64,000 nt of DNA from Shimia abyssi (GCF_003014475.1 NZ_PYGJ01000001.1:434001-498000), one strand, 5' to 3'; positions 52,742 through 63,033 are shown, counted from the first letter of the stretch. Made by a program: numbers and translations. Notes: generated by a model not told the origin, from the letters alone.

Positions 52742-54916
52742 ATGACACAATCTGACTTTCTCAAATCTGATTTCCCCGCCCCCGTCGAATTGCCCGATGT
52801 GGACCTGTCTGGTCCAGGTCGGTTTTATAACCGTGAACTGAGTTGGCTAAGTTTTAACTGGCGGGTTTTGGAAGAAACCAAAAACCCGCGCGTGCCATTG
52901 CTTGAACGCCTGCGATTCCTGTCGATTTCAGCCACAAATCTGGATGAGTTTTACACCGTCCGCGTGGCAGGTTTACGCGAACTGGTGCGCGAGAATAACA
53001 GCACGCCTGCTCAGGATGGACTTACGGCAGCGGAGCAGTTGGTTTTGATCAACGAAGACGCGCGCACTTTGCTTCAGGAACAACAGCGTATGTTCATTGG
53101 GCTGCGTGCCAAGATGGAAGCGGAAAACATTCTCATTCTGGATCACAAGTCGTTGACAGACGAAGACAAGTCACACTTGGCCGGGGTGTTTTTGAACAAG
53201 GTTTTCCCGGTGTTGTCGCCGCTGGCGATTGATCCTGCGCACCCTTTTCCTTTCATTCCGAACACGGGTTATACATTGGCGTTGGCACTGGAGCGCAACA
53301 GAGACAAACGCGCTCTTAATGCACTCTTGCCGATCCCTCATCAGATCGATCGTTTCATCTTTTTGCCCTCTGATGAGGGAAGTACGCGCGTATTGCCGCT
53401 AGAAGAGCTGCTGCTATTGCATCTCGACAGCTTGTTCCCCGGATACAAAGCCAAAGGGCATTGCGCATTCCGCGTACTGCGTGACAGCGACCTAGAAGTC
53501 GAGGACGAAGCCGAAGACCTGGTGCGCGAATTTGAAGTGGCTCTCAAGCGCCGTCGTCGCGGTGAAGTTGTGCGCATGAAAATTTCTACCGATGCGCCTA
53601 AAGGCTTGAAAACGCTGATCATGAACGAATTGCATGTGCGTGGCGATGAGGTCGTGGAGATAGACGGCATGATCGGCCTCGCAGACCTTAAAGAGCTTGT
53701 CCTTGAGGAACGCCCAGACCAGTTATGGCCGGCCTTTACACCGCGTGTTCCCGAACGTGTTCAAGATCATGACGGCGACATGTTCGCGGCCATCCGCCAA
53801 AAAGACATGCTTTTGCATCACCCCTACGAAACCTTCGACATGGTCATGCGGTTTCTACACCAGGCGGCGCGCGATCCAAACGTGGTTGCGATCAAACAGA
53901 CGCTTTATCGCACATCCAAAAATTCGCCCATTGTCGAGGCGCTGTGCGAAGCGGCTGAAGACGGAAAATCTGTCACCGCACTTGTTGAACTTAAAGCACG
54001 CTTTGACGAGGCTGCGAATATTCGCCAATCGCGTCGCCTTGAACGAGCAGGCGCGCACGTAGTGTATGGCTTTCTGGACCTCAAAACCCACGCCAAAATA
54101 TCAACGGTTGTGCGCCGCGAAGGCGATCAACTCGTTACCTACACGCATTACGGGACTGGCAATTATCACCCCATTACGGCCAAAATTTACACCGATCTCA
54201 GCTTCTTCACTTGCGACGTCAACTTGGGGCGCGACGCAACTAAAGTGTTCAATTATCTCTCAGGTTATGTTGAACCTGAAAAACTGGACAATCTGGCGAT
54301 CTCTCCAATCTCCTTGAAAGCACGTCTGATAGAGATGATCGCCAAAGAGGCTGAGCACGCGAAAGCCGGGAAGCCTGCGGCGATCTGGGCGAAAATGAAC
54401 TCGCTGATCGAACCCGAGGTGATCGACGCCCTCTATCGGGCAAGTCAAGCAGGCGTGAAGATCAGCCTTGTGATTCGCGGGATATGCGGACTGCGCCCCG
54501 GAATAAAAGGGCTGAGCGAAAATATCCGAGTGAAATCAATTGTCGGGCGGTTTCTGGAACACTCACGCATTGTGTGTTTTGGCAATGGCGCGGGATTGCC
54601 CTCCAAGAAAGCGAAAGTCTACATTTCGTCGGCGGACTGGATGGGGCGCAACCTTAACCGCCGTGTGGAAACGCTGATAGAGATCCGCAATGCGACCGTC
54701 AAAGCCCAGATTGTAAGCCAGGTAATGGCTGCCAACATGGCCGACGTCGCACAAAGCTGGGTCATGAATGCGGACGGCTCTTTTGATCGTGCGTCAGTGC
54801 CCGAGGGCGAATTTGCGTTCAATTGCCACAGGTTCTTTATGGAGAACCCTTCCCTATCTGGACGAGGTTCTGCAGGTGCATCGGATGTCCCCAAATTGAC
54901 CCACACCGAAGATTGA
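52742..54916 (+). CDS. ppk1: Polyphosphate kinase 1
   Basis: A 724-residue enzyme. The N-terminal domain begins FYNRELSWLSFNWRVLEE, and the phosphorylated His is in LKTHAKISTVVRR near 445. It makes polyphosphate from ATP reversibly. The start at 52742 fits the family; the open frame 81 bases upstream lacks support. The gene for exopolyphosphatase follows after 52 bases, so synthesis and breakdown enzymes are paired. Confidence 0.95.
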   Translation: MTQSDFLKSDFPAPVELPDVDLSGPGRFYNRELSWLSFNWRVLEETKNPRVPLLERLRFLSISATNLDEFYTVRVAGLRELVRENNSTPAQDGLTAAEQLVLINEDARTLLQEQQRMFIGLRAKMEAENILILDHKSLTDEDKSHLAGVFLNKVFPVLSPLAIDPAHPFPFIPNTGYTLALALERNRDKRALNALLPIPHQIDRFIFLPSDEGSTRVLPLEELLLLHLDSLFPGYKAKGHCAFRVLRDSDLEVEDEAEDLVREFEVALKRRRRGEVVRMKISTDAPKGLKTLIMNELHVRGDEVVEIDGMIGLADLKELVLEERPDQLWPAFTPRVPERVQDHDGDMFAAIRQKDMLLHHPYETFDMVMRFLHQAARDPNVVAIKQTLYRTSKNSPIVEALCEAAEDGKSVTALVELKARFDEAANIRQSRRLERAGAHVVYGFLDLKTHAKISTVVRREGDQLVTYTHYGTGNYHPITAKIYTDLSFFTCDVNLGRDATKVFNYLSGYVEPEKLDNLAISPISLKARLIEMIAKEAEHAKAGKPAAIWAKMNSLIEPEVIDALYRASQAGVKISLVIRGICGLRPGIKGLSENIRVKSIVGRFLEHSRIVCFGNGAGLPSKKAKVYISSADWMGRNLNRRVETLIEIRNATVKAQIVSQVMAANMADVAQSWVMNADGSFDRASVPEGEFAFNCHRFFMENPSLSGRGSAGASDVPKLTHTED

Positions 54917-54968
54917 CGCAACCGACAGCTTGCGACACATTGGGTTGCACACGAACTTGGGGCAAGAC

Positions 54969-56513
54969 ATGGACGGCACTTCTGAACCGGCAACTGACTG
55001 GGGTCCGTTTGGACGTCCGTTGTTCAATGACCCTGCCGCGCGCGCGCTGTCGCGTGTCGGTGTCGTTGACGTTGGATCGAATTCGGTCCGGCTTGTCGTC
55101 TTTGATGGCGCTGCGCGCAGCCCTGCCTATTTCTACAACGAAAAGATCATGTGTGCCCTTGGCGCTGGACTTTCCGAAACCGGGCACCTGAATCCACAAG
55201 GGCGAAAGCGCGCACTGGCGGCTATCCATCGTTTCCAATTGCTGGCCGAAGGAATGGGGCTGGACGGATTGACGGCGGTTGCCACTGCCGCTGTGAGAGA
55301 GGCTTCGGACGGACCAGCATTCTGCGCCGACGTTTTGAAAAAAACCGGGGTCGACATTCACGTGATCGACGGGGCCGAAGAAGCACGGCTCTCGGCTCAG
55401 GGTGTTCTGCTTGGATGGCCAGGATCTTACGGTCTCATTTGCGACATAGGTGGTTCCTCAATGGAACTGGCCGAAATCAACGATGGCGAGGTGGGGCGTC
55501 GCGTTACGTCGTCACTTGGACCGCTAAAGCTGCGCGATATACGAGGCGGCAAAAAGGGGCGAAAAGCCTTTATTGATGAAACACTTGATGCGCTTTACTC
55601 CGAAATGGGCAAGCAGCGCGACCGCCTGTTCCTTGTCGGCGGTTCGTGGCGCGCGATTGCGCGGATCGACATGGAGCGCCGTGGGTACCCGCTGCATGTT
55701 TTGCACGAGTACCGAATGAGCGGCGTGTCTGTGCGCGCAACGGCCAAATTCATCGCGGATAATGATTTAGAAGACCTGCGCCAGCGTTGTGGCATCTCTT
55801 CCAGCCGGATGGACCTTGTCCCACTCGCTATCGAAGTGCTGAAAGGTGTCGTTCGCCGTTTCAAGCCATATGATATCGCTGTTTCGAGCTATGGTATCAG
55901 AGAGGGTATGCTCTATGAGCAGATGCCCAAACGGCTGCGCGATCGAGATCCACTTATCGAGGCGTGCCGCTTTGCCGAAGTCAAAGATGCTCGTATGCCG
56001 GGGTTTGGTAAGCTCCTCTTTAACTTTATCCAACCATTGTTTCGATCGGCCCATCCAGACCGGCGCCGCCTGATCAAAGCAGCGTGCTTATTGCATGACG
56101 TAAGCTGGCGCGCGCACCCGGACTATCGTGCACAAACATGTTTTGACTATGCCACGCGCGCGAATTTGGGCGGATTAAAACACGCGGAACGCATCTTCCT
56201 TGGTCTTGCGCTTTTGCATCGCTATCGGAACAAACGCGAAGGCACGGGATTTGAAGGCCTCTACGAACTTTTGGATGAGAAGCAGCTTCATCAAGCGGAA
56301 GTCTTAGGCAAGGCAATGCGCTTTGGCGCGATGCTCTGGATGCAGAACACATCTGAAATTGGCACGCTAAAGTGGCACCCCAAGAAACGAGAGTTGCATC
56401 TAAAACTAGCTGCAAGTGCTGAGCCGCTCTTAGGTGAAGTCGCACAAGCGAGGCTTCAATCGTTGGCGCGTTCGCTTGACGCCACCACACACATAAAAAT
56501 TGCGCGCAAATGA
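54969..56513 (+). CDS. ppx: Exopolyphosphatase (Ppx/GppA family)
   Basis: A 514-residue ASKHA-fold phosphatase with VDVGSNSVRLVVFDG near 35-50 and GLICDIGGSSMELAEI near 155. A C-terminal helical domain (residues 320-510) follows, as in long Ppx. It removes phosphate from polyphosphate ends; pppGpp hydrolysis is also possible in this family. The start at 54969 is preferred over one 39 bases upstream, which nears the ppk1 stop. Confidence 0.93.
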   Translation: MDGTSEPATDWGPFGRPLFNDPAARALSRVGVVDVGSNSVRLVVFDGAARSPAYFYNEKIMCALGAGLSETGHLNPQGRKRALAAIHRFQLLAEGMGLDGLTAVATAAVREASDGPAFCADVLKKTGVDIHVIDGAEEARLSAQGVLLGWPGSYGLICDIGGSSMELAEINDGEVGRRVTSSLGPLKLRDIRGGKKGRKAFIDETLDALYSEMGKQRDRLFLVGGSWRAIARIDMERRGYPLHVLHEYRMSGVSVRATAKFIADNDLEDLRQRCGISSSRMDLVPLAIEVLKGVVRRFKPYDIAVSSYGIREGMLYEQMPKRLRDRDPLIEACRFAEVKDARMPGFGKLLFNFIQPLFRSAHPDRRRLIKAACLLHDVSWRAHPDYRAQTCFDYATRANLGGLKHAERIFLGLALLHRYRNKREGTGFEGLYELLDEKQLHQAEVLGKAMRFGAMLWMQNTSEIGTLKWHPKKRELHLKLAASAEPLLGEVAQARLQSLARSLDATTHIKIARK

Positions 56514-56581
56514 TACGCCGAACGAATGTGCAATATTAAATCCAACGCCACGTTCACAGTGACCCATTACACGAGATGGAT

Positions 56582-56935
56582 CTACAAATCAGTTTCGCCT
56601 TCTATCGGCGGATCGTGTTCCTCGGATAATTTTCGACGAAAGATGATGTCACCATTTGGCAGCATTTCCGGAGGATGATAGGCGTTCCAATCCTCTACTT
56701 CGTCCATCAGTTCACTTAAGGCTGGCCCCATTTCACTCAGGAACGTTTGCATTTGCGGCCCTACCTTACCGGCGAACTCTTGCAACCCTTCCAGCGCAGG
56801 CGCCATTTGCTGCTGCAAGCCCTCAAGGAATAGCCGCGCGCCCTCTTCCATCAGGTCAACGCCGTCTGCGTCTTCGGCTTGTCCAGAAGGAGGCAGCATA
56901 AGTGCGGCGCATGTCGCAAAAAATGTCACTCGCAT
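56582..56935 (-). CDS. Small secreted acidic protein, unknown
   Basis: A 117-residue protein with a signal peptide (MRVTFFATCAALMLPPSGQA) and an acidic, helical mature part (FLEGLQQQMAPALEGLQEF) ending in YHPPEMLPNGDIIFRRK. Homologues in roseobacters exist as far as I recall, under uninformative names. It lies 12 bases after the EEP gene, in the same direction. No function can be assigned. Confidence 0.7.
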   Translation of the reverse strand: MRVTFFATCAALMLPPSGQAEDADGVDLMEEGARLFLEGLQQQMAPALEGLQEFAGKVGPQMQTFLSEMGPALSELMDEVEDWNAYHPPEMLPNGDIIFRRKLSEEHDPPIEGETDL

Positions 56936-56947
56936 TCGAAAAACCCC

Positions 56948-57970
56948 TCAGATATCAATATCAAGCACCACCGGAAAGTGATCAGAAGCCGTCAACAGTG
57001 CCTCGCGCAGTTCAGGTATCTTCCAACACTCGTGATCATCAAATGGGTGCCAGATACGCCATTCAACCGCATTCGCCCGTAAATCCTGTGAGATCATCAC
57101 ATAGTCCAATAGCGCCTGCAAATAGCGCCTCTTTCTGGACTGATAGAACCGAGCAGACGTGGGCACAGCGCCAAGCCTGCGCGTCAAAGCCATCCGTGCA
57201 TGTGGATCGAACAGAGCACCCTCGCCTTCGCCAAGAATAATCTCAACAGAGCTGCGCCCGAATAGATCCTCATACTCGTCAAGTCCGGGCCCGTCATTCA
57301 GGTCGCCCAAAACCATGATCGGCTCACCTGCTCGTGCGTGCCCGTCAATCCGAGCTCGCAGCCAGATGGCCTGAGCCAACTGTTTTCGGCGATTGGCAAT
57401 GCTAAGCCGCATGACCTGATCCCGGTTTCGGGCCCCATGCGGCGCTTTGGACTTCAGATGTGCACCAATCATGCGCAACTTGGTTCCTCTGGCCGTCGTG
57501 ACCTTCAATTCTAACGGCGGCTTAGAGAAGCGCACCAAATCCTCGGTTGCGTCGATATCCAGGTCAATGCGGAACACGCCATCAAAGCGCGGTGCAGAGC
57601 GCGCGCCCTTTTTGCCAGTTTCATCCCCTTTTGGATCGTGCTCGACAGACAACTGCAAGGGATCGAACAGACACACGATTTCTTGCTGGGTATCATTGGC
57701 GAACCCCATGACAGCCTTGTTCGCCCTGAATTGAAATGCCTTCGCAAATCCCTCGAGTGCGGCAACAGCATCACGCCGTCCGCTGTGATCCGGGGCTTCG
57801 ATCACCATGATTGCATCAGCGTCCAAGGCTGTAAAAACGACACCGAGTGCTTCGATCTGTTGCGCACGCGTTACGTCGTGGCGCCCGGACCAGCCGTCGT
57901 CGACCTGCAATTGGCCTTGATCATCAAACAGCGAATTGAACCATTCCACGTTATACGTGGCGATCCGCAT
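56948..57970 (-). CDS. Endonuclease/exonuclease/phosphatase (EEP) family protein
   Basis: A 340-residue EEP-fold hydrolase. It has RIATYNVEWFNS at the N-terminus, GDLNDGP in the middle (catalytic Asp/Asn) and ASDHFPVVLDI at the C-terminus (catalytic Asp-His). The start at 57970 overlaps the previous stop (ATGA). The open frame runs further upstream into the neighbour and is ignored. Substrate (nucleic acid or phosphodiester) unknown; no signal peptide, so cytoplasmic. Confidence 0.88.
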   Translation of the reverse strand: MRIATYNVEWFNSLFDDQGQLQVDDGWSGRHDVTRAQQIEALGVVFTALDADAIMVIEAPDHSGRRDAVAALEGFAKAFQFRANKAVMGFANDTQQEIVCLFDPLQLSVEHDPKGDETGKKGARSAPRFDGVFRIDLDIDATEDLVRFSKPPLELKVTTARGTKLRMIGAHLKSKAPHGARNRDQVMRLSIANRRKQLAQAIWLRARIDGHARAGEPIMVLGDLNDGPGLDEYEDLFGRSSVEIILGEGEGALFDPHARMALTRRLGAVPTSARFYQSRKRRYLQALLDYVMISQDLRANAVEWRIWHPFDDHECWKIPELREALLTASDHFPVVLDIDI

Positions 57971-58647
57971 CACGCCGCCTCGTTGATCTGGTCCCAAGCC
58001 CGGTTGATATCGATCATACGCTTTTCCGCGATTTTGATCGCCTCTTCGGGAACACCGCGGGCGATCATGCTGTCGGGGTGAGTTTCGCGGACAAGTTTGC
58101 GCCACTCTTTACGTATTTCGGCCACAGACATCGTCGGATCCACACCAAGTACGCTGTATGGATCCGGCTCGGCGTTCGGTACATATCGCGCCCGCATCGC
58201 CATAAAGTCCGCCTCAGGCATTTCCAGTATTTCTGCAACCCGTTCGAGATATGCGTCCTCGTTGGGATGATATTCGCCATCTGCCACCGCAATATGGAAA
58301 AGCCCCTCCATGAGGTCACAGAACCCTTTGTTGCTTGGCCCGAACAGCCCCTTGATTCTGTGCGCGTATTCCTCAAAGCCTGCCACATCCTGCCGCGCCA
58401 GATTGAACACTCTCGCGGCCTGGGCCTCATCTTCGCGGGCAATTTGGAACACTTCGCGAAAGGCCGTCACCTCGTCGCGTGTCACCAGCCCGTCTGCTTT
58501 GGCCATCTTGGCCCCTAAGCCAATCACGGCGATTGTAAAGGCCACCGACCTCTCAGGCGGGGCGCTCAGGCGTTCAAAAACTGCAGATAAGCTTTCGCCA
58601 TTGGCAAGCGCTGATAGCGCATCAGATATGCGGGTCCAGATCGACAT
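57970..58647 (-). CDS. TerB/J-domain protein (DjlA-like)
   Basis: A 225-residue protein with a TerB-like helical domain in residues 30-140 and a C-terminal J domain (YSVLGVDPTMSVAEIRKEWR) with the HPD motif in ETHPDS. It should be a DnaK co-chaperone. Unlike E. coli DjlA it has no clear N-terminal membrane helix. It is coupled to the EEP gene (ATGA). Confidence 0.9.
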   Translation of the reverse strand: MSIWTRISDALSALANGESLSAVFERLSAPPERSVAFTIAVIGLGAKMAKADGLVTRDEVTAFREVFQIAREDEAQAARVFNLARQDVAGFEEYAHRIKGLFGPSNKGFCDLMEGLFHIAVADGEYHPNEDAYLERVAEILEMPEADFMAMRARYVPNAEPDPYSVLGVDPTMSVAEIRKEWRKLVRETHPDSMIARGVPEEAIKIAEKRMIDINRAWDQINEAA

Positions 58648-58689
58648 GCCTATAACTTAGCCTTTGCAACTGCAGAAGTCATCGCCGCA

Positions 58690-59163
58690 TCACAGCATTT
58701 TTTGCATCAAGACAAGATCCAGCCAACGTCCGAATTTATACCCAACTTCCGGCATTTCCGCGACCTTGGTGTATCCAAGCCGAGAGTGAAATTGCACAGC
58801 ACCTGCATTCTCTCCCGATATGGCGGCCACCAAAACACGCGTCCCTTTGCGCTTGGCCTTCTTTTCAAGTGCTTTCAGCAGGGCACCACCCCAACCACGA
58901 CCTTGCGACGATGCATCAAGATATATCGAATGTTCCATCGTGTGGCGATAGCCGGGCCCGGTGCGAAAGGAGCTCAACGCACCAAAACCAACCACGTGGG
59001 TGCCATGCTCAACGACAACGACATTGTCTCTTTCGATTGCGTCACCTACAGCCTCAATAGACTTTTCGGCGGTTGTAAACGTGCTAACTCCGTTGCGGAT
59101 TTCCGCATTCCAAATTTGGGTGATTGCCTGTCTATCTTTGATGGTGGCGTTTCTGACTTTCAT
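58690..59163 (-). CDS. GNAT-family N-acetyltransferase
   Basis: A 157-residue acetyltransferase with acetyl-CoA motif A in SQGRGWGGALLKAL (residues 87-100). The whole sequence resembles the phosphinothricin acetyltransferase group (QIWNAEIRNGVSTF). Typical substrates of the group are amino acids or their analogues, such as methionine sulfoximine. It overlaps the VOC-like gene by 4 bases. Confidence 0.9.
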   Translation of the reverse strand: MKVRNATIKDRQAITQIWNAEIRNGVSTFTTAEKSIEAVGDAIERDNVVVVEHGTHVVGFGALSSFRTGPGYRHTMEHSIYLDASSQGRGWGGALLKALEKKAKRKGTRVLVAAISGENAGAVQFHSRLGYTKVAEMPEVGYKFGRWLDLVLMQKML

Positions 59164-59765
59164 CGCAACACACGTACGCCGTGTGGGGTGTCAAAGGTTG
59201 CCACGATCTCGGCTTGCCCCAAGGCGAATGCAACTTTCGCATCCTCCAAGCGCAGCGCTGCGTGCAACACGTCTGCTTCGGGATGGAATATTTCCAGCCG
59301 CTGCAAGGAACATCCCGATTGCGGCAGCAACTCGGCCGGTGTCACCTTTACATTCCATTCGATCAATGCCGGAAACAGGTTATGAAATGGCAAAACTCCA
59401 TCCTGCGGAACAGCCATGCGCCAGCGCAATTCTCCGCGTGAGAGCGAAACCGGGATCCCGGCGTCGAGCTTTAAACCCTCCAATGTTTCGTCCAGATCTT
59501 CCACGTTGCAAATCCAGTTGCAAAGTCGCGCTGAGCCTGAGAACCGATCCAAATCAAACCAGCGCGCATAATCCGGCGCAGTCGCAACCGGGTCAATCGC
59601 GATAGCTTCCAGATACAATCCATCCGCCAGTCCAAGCAATTGGTTATGTGTCCCAAAGTGTTCGTGTCGCCCACCGGGAAGCATTTTAACACCCAATGCT
59701 TCCTCTACATAGTCGACAGCTTCGGGCAAAGTTTCCCCTGCGACAGCCAGATGATCTAGTTTCAC
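59160..59765 (-). CDS. VOC-superfamily protein (glyoxalase-like domain)
   Basis: A 201-residue protein. The GTG at 59765 is the likely start: GGGGA lies upstream and the protein then begins VKLDHLAVAG, the usual VOC start. It has the N-terminal metal-ligand His (DHLAV) and a Glu in GLYLEAIAIDP. Function unknown. It is the first gene of a two-gene unit with the acetyltransferase, divergent from nhaA. Confidence 0.85.
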   Translation of the reverse strand: MKLDHLAVAGETLPEAVDYVEEALGVKMLPGGRHEHFGTHNQLLGLADGLYLEAIAIDPVATAPDYARWFDLDRFSGSARLCNWICNVEDLDETLEGLKLDAGIPVSLSRGELRWRMAVPQDGVLPFHNLFPALIEWNVKVTPAELLPQSGCSLQRLEIFHPEADVLHAALRLEDAKVAFALGQAEIVATFDTPHGVRVLR

Positions 59766-59860
59766 ACAACATCCCCATTTTCTGGTATTGAAACAACAGC
59801 GTCCCACCCCATCTCGTCATGAACGGGGACCTTAAACAATACAAAATACAGGGATAGGAA

Positions 59861-61045
59861 ATGTTGAACGCACTTGAAAAGCTTTTTAAGCACGAGGCCG
59901 CAGGAGGGGTTGCCCTTATGGTGTCGGCAGCGCTCGCTCTGATTGTTGCCAATTCCGGCCTTTCGGGTGCCTACAATGCTGTGTTGGACAGCGTACTTTC
60001 GATCACGATAAATGGCGATGGGCTGACCAAACCACTGATCCTCTGGATCAACGATGGCCTGATGGCGATCTTCTTTTTTCTGATCGGATTGGAGCTAAAA
60101 TACGAGATGGTCGAGGGACGTTTGCGCAACCCGCGCGACGTTATCCTGCCCGGTGCTGCCGCGATTGGCGGCATGGCGGTACCGGCCATCGTTTACGCGG
60201 CAATAAACTGGGGTAATCCAGAAACCATTGGCGGGTGGGCCATCCCTGCTGCCACTGATATCGCGTTTGCTCTGGGCATTCTTGCGCTTGTCGGTAGCCG
60301 GGCCCCAACCGCGCTAAAAGTGTTCCTGCTCACCCTTGCCATCTTGGATGACCTCGGTGCGATCCTCGTCATTGCGCTGTTCTATACCGCCGACCTCAAG
60401 GTCAATTATCTGATCATGGCACTTATTCCGTTGGCAGCACTGCTTTGGCTGAACGCGCGCCAATCTAACCGAGTCGCGCCCGCACTCATGATCGGTGTCG
60501 TGATGTGGGTTCTGGTTCTAAAGTCAGGGGTACACGCCACGCTTGCAGGGGTTGTGCTGGCCTTCTTGATCCCAATTCACGACAAAAAAGGCGGCTCTCC
60601 ACTGCACGCGCTTGAGCATGGGCTTGCACCTTATGTGGCATTTGTGATCGTGCCGATCTTTGCGTTTGCCAATGCCGGGGTGGTGCTTGAGGGTATGTCT
60701 CCAGCGGATTTGTTAGCACCCGTCCCAATGGGCATCGCGCTTGGACTGATCGTCGGCAAGCAAGTCGGTGTATTCGGTACGACTTGGGCCGTCGTCAAAC
60801 TTGGCGCGGCTCGCCTTCCCAGTGGCGTAACTTGGACGCAAATCTACGGCGTTTCGTGTTTGGCCGGGATCGGGTTCACCATGTCGCTCTTTATTGGCGG
60901 GCTTAGCTTCGCATCGCCCGAGCTCATGAACGACGTTCGGGTCGGTGTACTTGCTGGTTCAATAGTTTCAGCCGTTGTCGGCTACGTCGTATTATCGCGT
61001 GCGCCATCGCGCGTTGAAGATGCAGAACAGCAAGAAGCTGCGTAA
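59861..61045 (+). CDS. nhaA: Na+/H+ antiporter NhaA
   Basis: A 394-residue NhaA-type antiporter with about twelve helices. The two catalytic Asp are in LAILDDLGAILVIALFY, and the VAGIGFTMSLF-like motif is at LAGIGFTMSLFI near 338. It exchanges internal Na+ for protons, helping pH and salt balance, as fits a marine bacterium. A strong hairpin follows. Confidence 0.95.
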   Translation: MLNALEKLFKHEAAGGVALMVSAALALIVANSGLSGAYNAVLDSVLSITINGDGLTKPLILWINDGLMAIFFFLIGLELKYEMVEGRLRNPRDVILPGAAAIGGMAVPAIVYAAINWGNPETIGGWAIPAATDIAFALGILALVGSRAPTALKVFLLTLAILDDLGAILVIALFYTADLKVNYLIMALIPLAALLWLNARQSNRVAPALMIGVVMWVLVLKSGVHATLAGVVLAFLIPIHDKKGGSPLHALEHGLAPYVAFVIVPIFAFANAGVVLEGMSPADLLAPVPMGIALGLIVGKQVGVFGTTWAVVKLGAARLPSGVTWTQIYGVSCLAGIGFTMSLFIGGLSFASPELMNDVRVGVLAGSIVSAVVGYVVLSRAPSRVEDAEQQEAA

Positions 61046-61053
61046 AAGCAAAG

Positions 61054-61088
61054 AATGGGGCGCGAAATTGGGACTAACGCGCCCCATT
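61054..61088 (+). terminator. Terminator hairpin after nhaA
   Basis: An 11-bp perfect stem AATGGGGCGCG / CGCGCCCCATT with a 13-base loop begins 8 bases after the nhaA stop. Only ATTATTGC follows instead of a full T-run. Confidence 0.65.
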
Positions 61089-61180
61089 ATTGCATCCAAA
61101 ACCGATGCATTGCGCGGTTCGTCATATTCAAGCAACGAGCGATTGAACGCGCCATTTTTTCGGATCTAGGGTCACACAAA

Positions 61181-61927
61181 TTAGACAAACGTATCCTGAA
61201 TGCTGGCGGAGGTTTCGAGCAAGGCTGCTTCAATGAGCTCTTTTTGTCGTTGAAAACGCGACGACGGCACGGGAATAGAAATCGCGTGCAAATCACCGCC
61301 CCAATCTTTGAACGTAAACCCGATGGCAGAAACACCGGAAGAATGTTCGTCAATGTCATAAGCCAGACCAGTTGTTCGAATTGCGGTTAGCTCGCTTTTG
61401 AACGCAGCGGGGTCTGCGCTGACGCCACAGCGCTCCCACTCATTTGCCGCTAGCTTCATCGCTTCTTGATCTGGAAGAGCCGCGAGACAAGCCTTACCGT
61501 TCGCAGTGGTCGTTAGCGGAAAAACCTCGCCAACATGTGAAACCGTGGTCAACCGATGCGTTCCCGGCACCTGATCCAAGAAAACCATGCCGATGCCACG
61601 CATTACCGCCAAGTCTGTCGTTTCGCCGGTTTTCTGCGTCAATTCCGTCAACAACAATCTACAATGCTCGACTATATTGTATTGAGTTGCGCCAGCCAGA
61701 GCGCTGAGTTTTGGACCCAAGCGCAACCCCCCACCTTTTGCATCGGTCACCACAAAGCCTTCTTCAGCCAATGCGCTGGTGATTCTCTGTACTGTAGAGC
61801 GGGGCAGATCTACACGATCAGCAATCTGCCCGAGGCTCATTCCGGATTGCGTCCCCTTCAAGCTCCGCAGAATCGCGGCAGCGCGTGTAATGACTTGGAC
61901 ACCGCTTCTCTCATTTTTATCAGCCAC
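61181..61927 (-). CDS. IclR-family transcriptional regulator
   Basis: A 248-residue regulator with an N-terminal winged HTH (MSLGQIADRVDLPRSTVQRIT) and a C-terminal ligand-binding IclR domain (TTANGKACLAALPD). It diverges from the cyclase-cupin-SDR operon across about 210 bases and so probably controls it. Confidence 0.92.
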   Translation of the reverse strand: MADKNERSGVQVITRAAAILRSLKGTQSGMSLGQIADRVDLPRSTVQRITSALAEEGFVVTDAKGGGLRLGPKLSALAGATQYNIVEHCRLLLTELTQKTGETTDLAVMRGIGMVFLDQVPGTHRLTTVSHVGEVFPLTTTANGKACLAALPDQEAMKLAANEWERCGVSADPAAFKSELTAIRTTGLAYDIDEHSSGVSAIGFTFKDWGGDLHAISIPVPSSRFQRQKELIEAALLETSASIQDTFV

Positions 61928-62140
61928 TTAATCGACCCCTTTTTAAATTTGAGCTCGCAGCAAGGCGGCAACGGAAATTCTTTTTGTACCGCATTGCGGT
62001 TCTAGTCAACCGTATTGCGAGTTAATTGTTGACCGAGATACGGTGCACGTGCATCACTATGTGAGACAGGTGGGAGGAACCACCCTGACAGTTGAAACTA
62101 AAAAGACGTCGAAATCCGGCGAACAGAGGAGATGTGCCTG

Positions 62141-62977
62141 ATGGTAGAAATTCGTGGCATCGAGTTCCAAGCGAACACAGACAATGACATGGGAATCGAG
62201 TTTTATAACCTAAGCCATCGGTTCGGTTTCCAATGCCCCAACTGGCCATATTTCAAGGACGTCCAGATCGATCGAAAACACTATATGGCCAAGTCCGGCG
62301 TACTAAGCCAGACGATCACCACGACCATGCACGTTACCACTCATATTGACGCCCCGGCACACGTAGTTCAAGGCACGCCCTTTATTGACGAAGTTCCATT
62401 GCCGCATTTCTTTGGCTCTGGACTTGTGGTGAGTATCCCAAAGAAAAAATGGGAACCGATCACGGCGGAAGATCTAGAAAAGGCCTGCGGTCATGCCATC
62501 CGCCCCGGCGATGTTCTAATCATCAACACAGGCTGGCACAAGGAGTACGAAGACGGCGACTATTTTGCCTACTGCCCTGGGTTAGTCAAATCCGCGGGTG
62601 AATGGATGGTTGAAAGAGGCATAAAAGTTGTGGGCCACGACACTCAGGCCAATGACCATCCCCTCGCAACGGCAATCGGGCCACAGCGCAATGGTCCCAT
62701 TATGCCCCATCTAGAGCAAGAATATTATGAGTGGTCCGGAGGACGCGATTGGAAGGACGACTTTCCTGAGTGGGAACCGGTGCACAATGTTCTGTTTAAC
62801 AATGGCATTTTAGGAATTGAGAATGTCGGCGGCGATCTGGATGCCGTAACCGGCAAACGCTGTACCTTTGCTTTCTTCCCATGGAATTGGGATCGCGGCG
62901 ACGGCTGCATCATTCGCCTCGTCGCGATGATCGACAAAGGCCAGAAATACCGCATCGAAGCGGGCGAAGCGTTCTAA
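62141..62977 (+). CDS. Cyclase-family metal hydrolase
   Basis: A 278-residue protein of the cyclase/kynurenine formamidase-like family. The metal-binding motif HVTTHIDAPAHV (HxTHxDxPxH type) is near residue 66. The start at 62141 is chosen since AGAGGAG is 9 bases upstream; an ATG at 62132 lies directly on it. Members hydrolyse amides, lactones or cyclic compounds. It begins an operon with a cupin and an SDR under a divergent IclR regulator. Substrate unknown. Confidence 0.88.
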   Translation: MVEIRGIEFQANTDNDMGIEFYNLSHRFGFQCPNWPYFKDVQIDRKHYMAKSGVLSQTITTTMHVTTHIDAPAHVVQGTPFIDEVPLPHFFGSGLVVSIPKKKWEPITAEDLEKACGHAIRPGDVLIINTGWHKEYEDGDYFAYCPGLVKSAGEWMVERGIKVVGHDTQANDHPLATAIGPQRNGPIMPHLEQEYYEWSGGRDWKDDFPEWEPVHNVLFNNGILGIENVGGDLDAVTGKRCTFAFFPWNWDRGDGCIIRLVAMIDKGQKYRIEAGEAF

Positions 62978-63033
62978 TCGTCAACTGACTGGTCACCGTC
63001 GTGACGGTGGCCGCATCTAATGGAGCAAGCGCC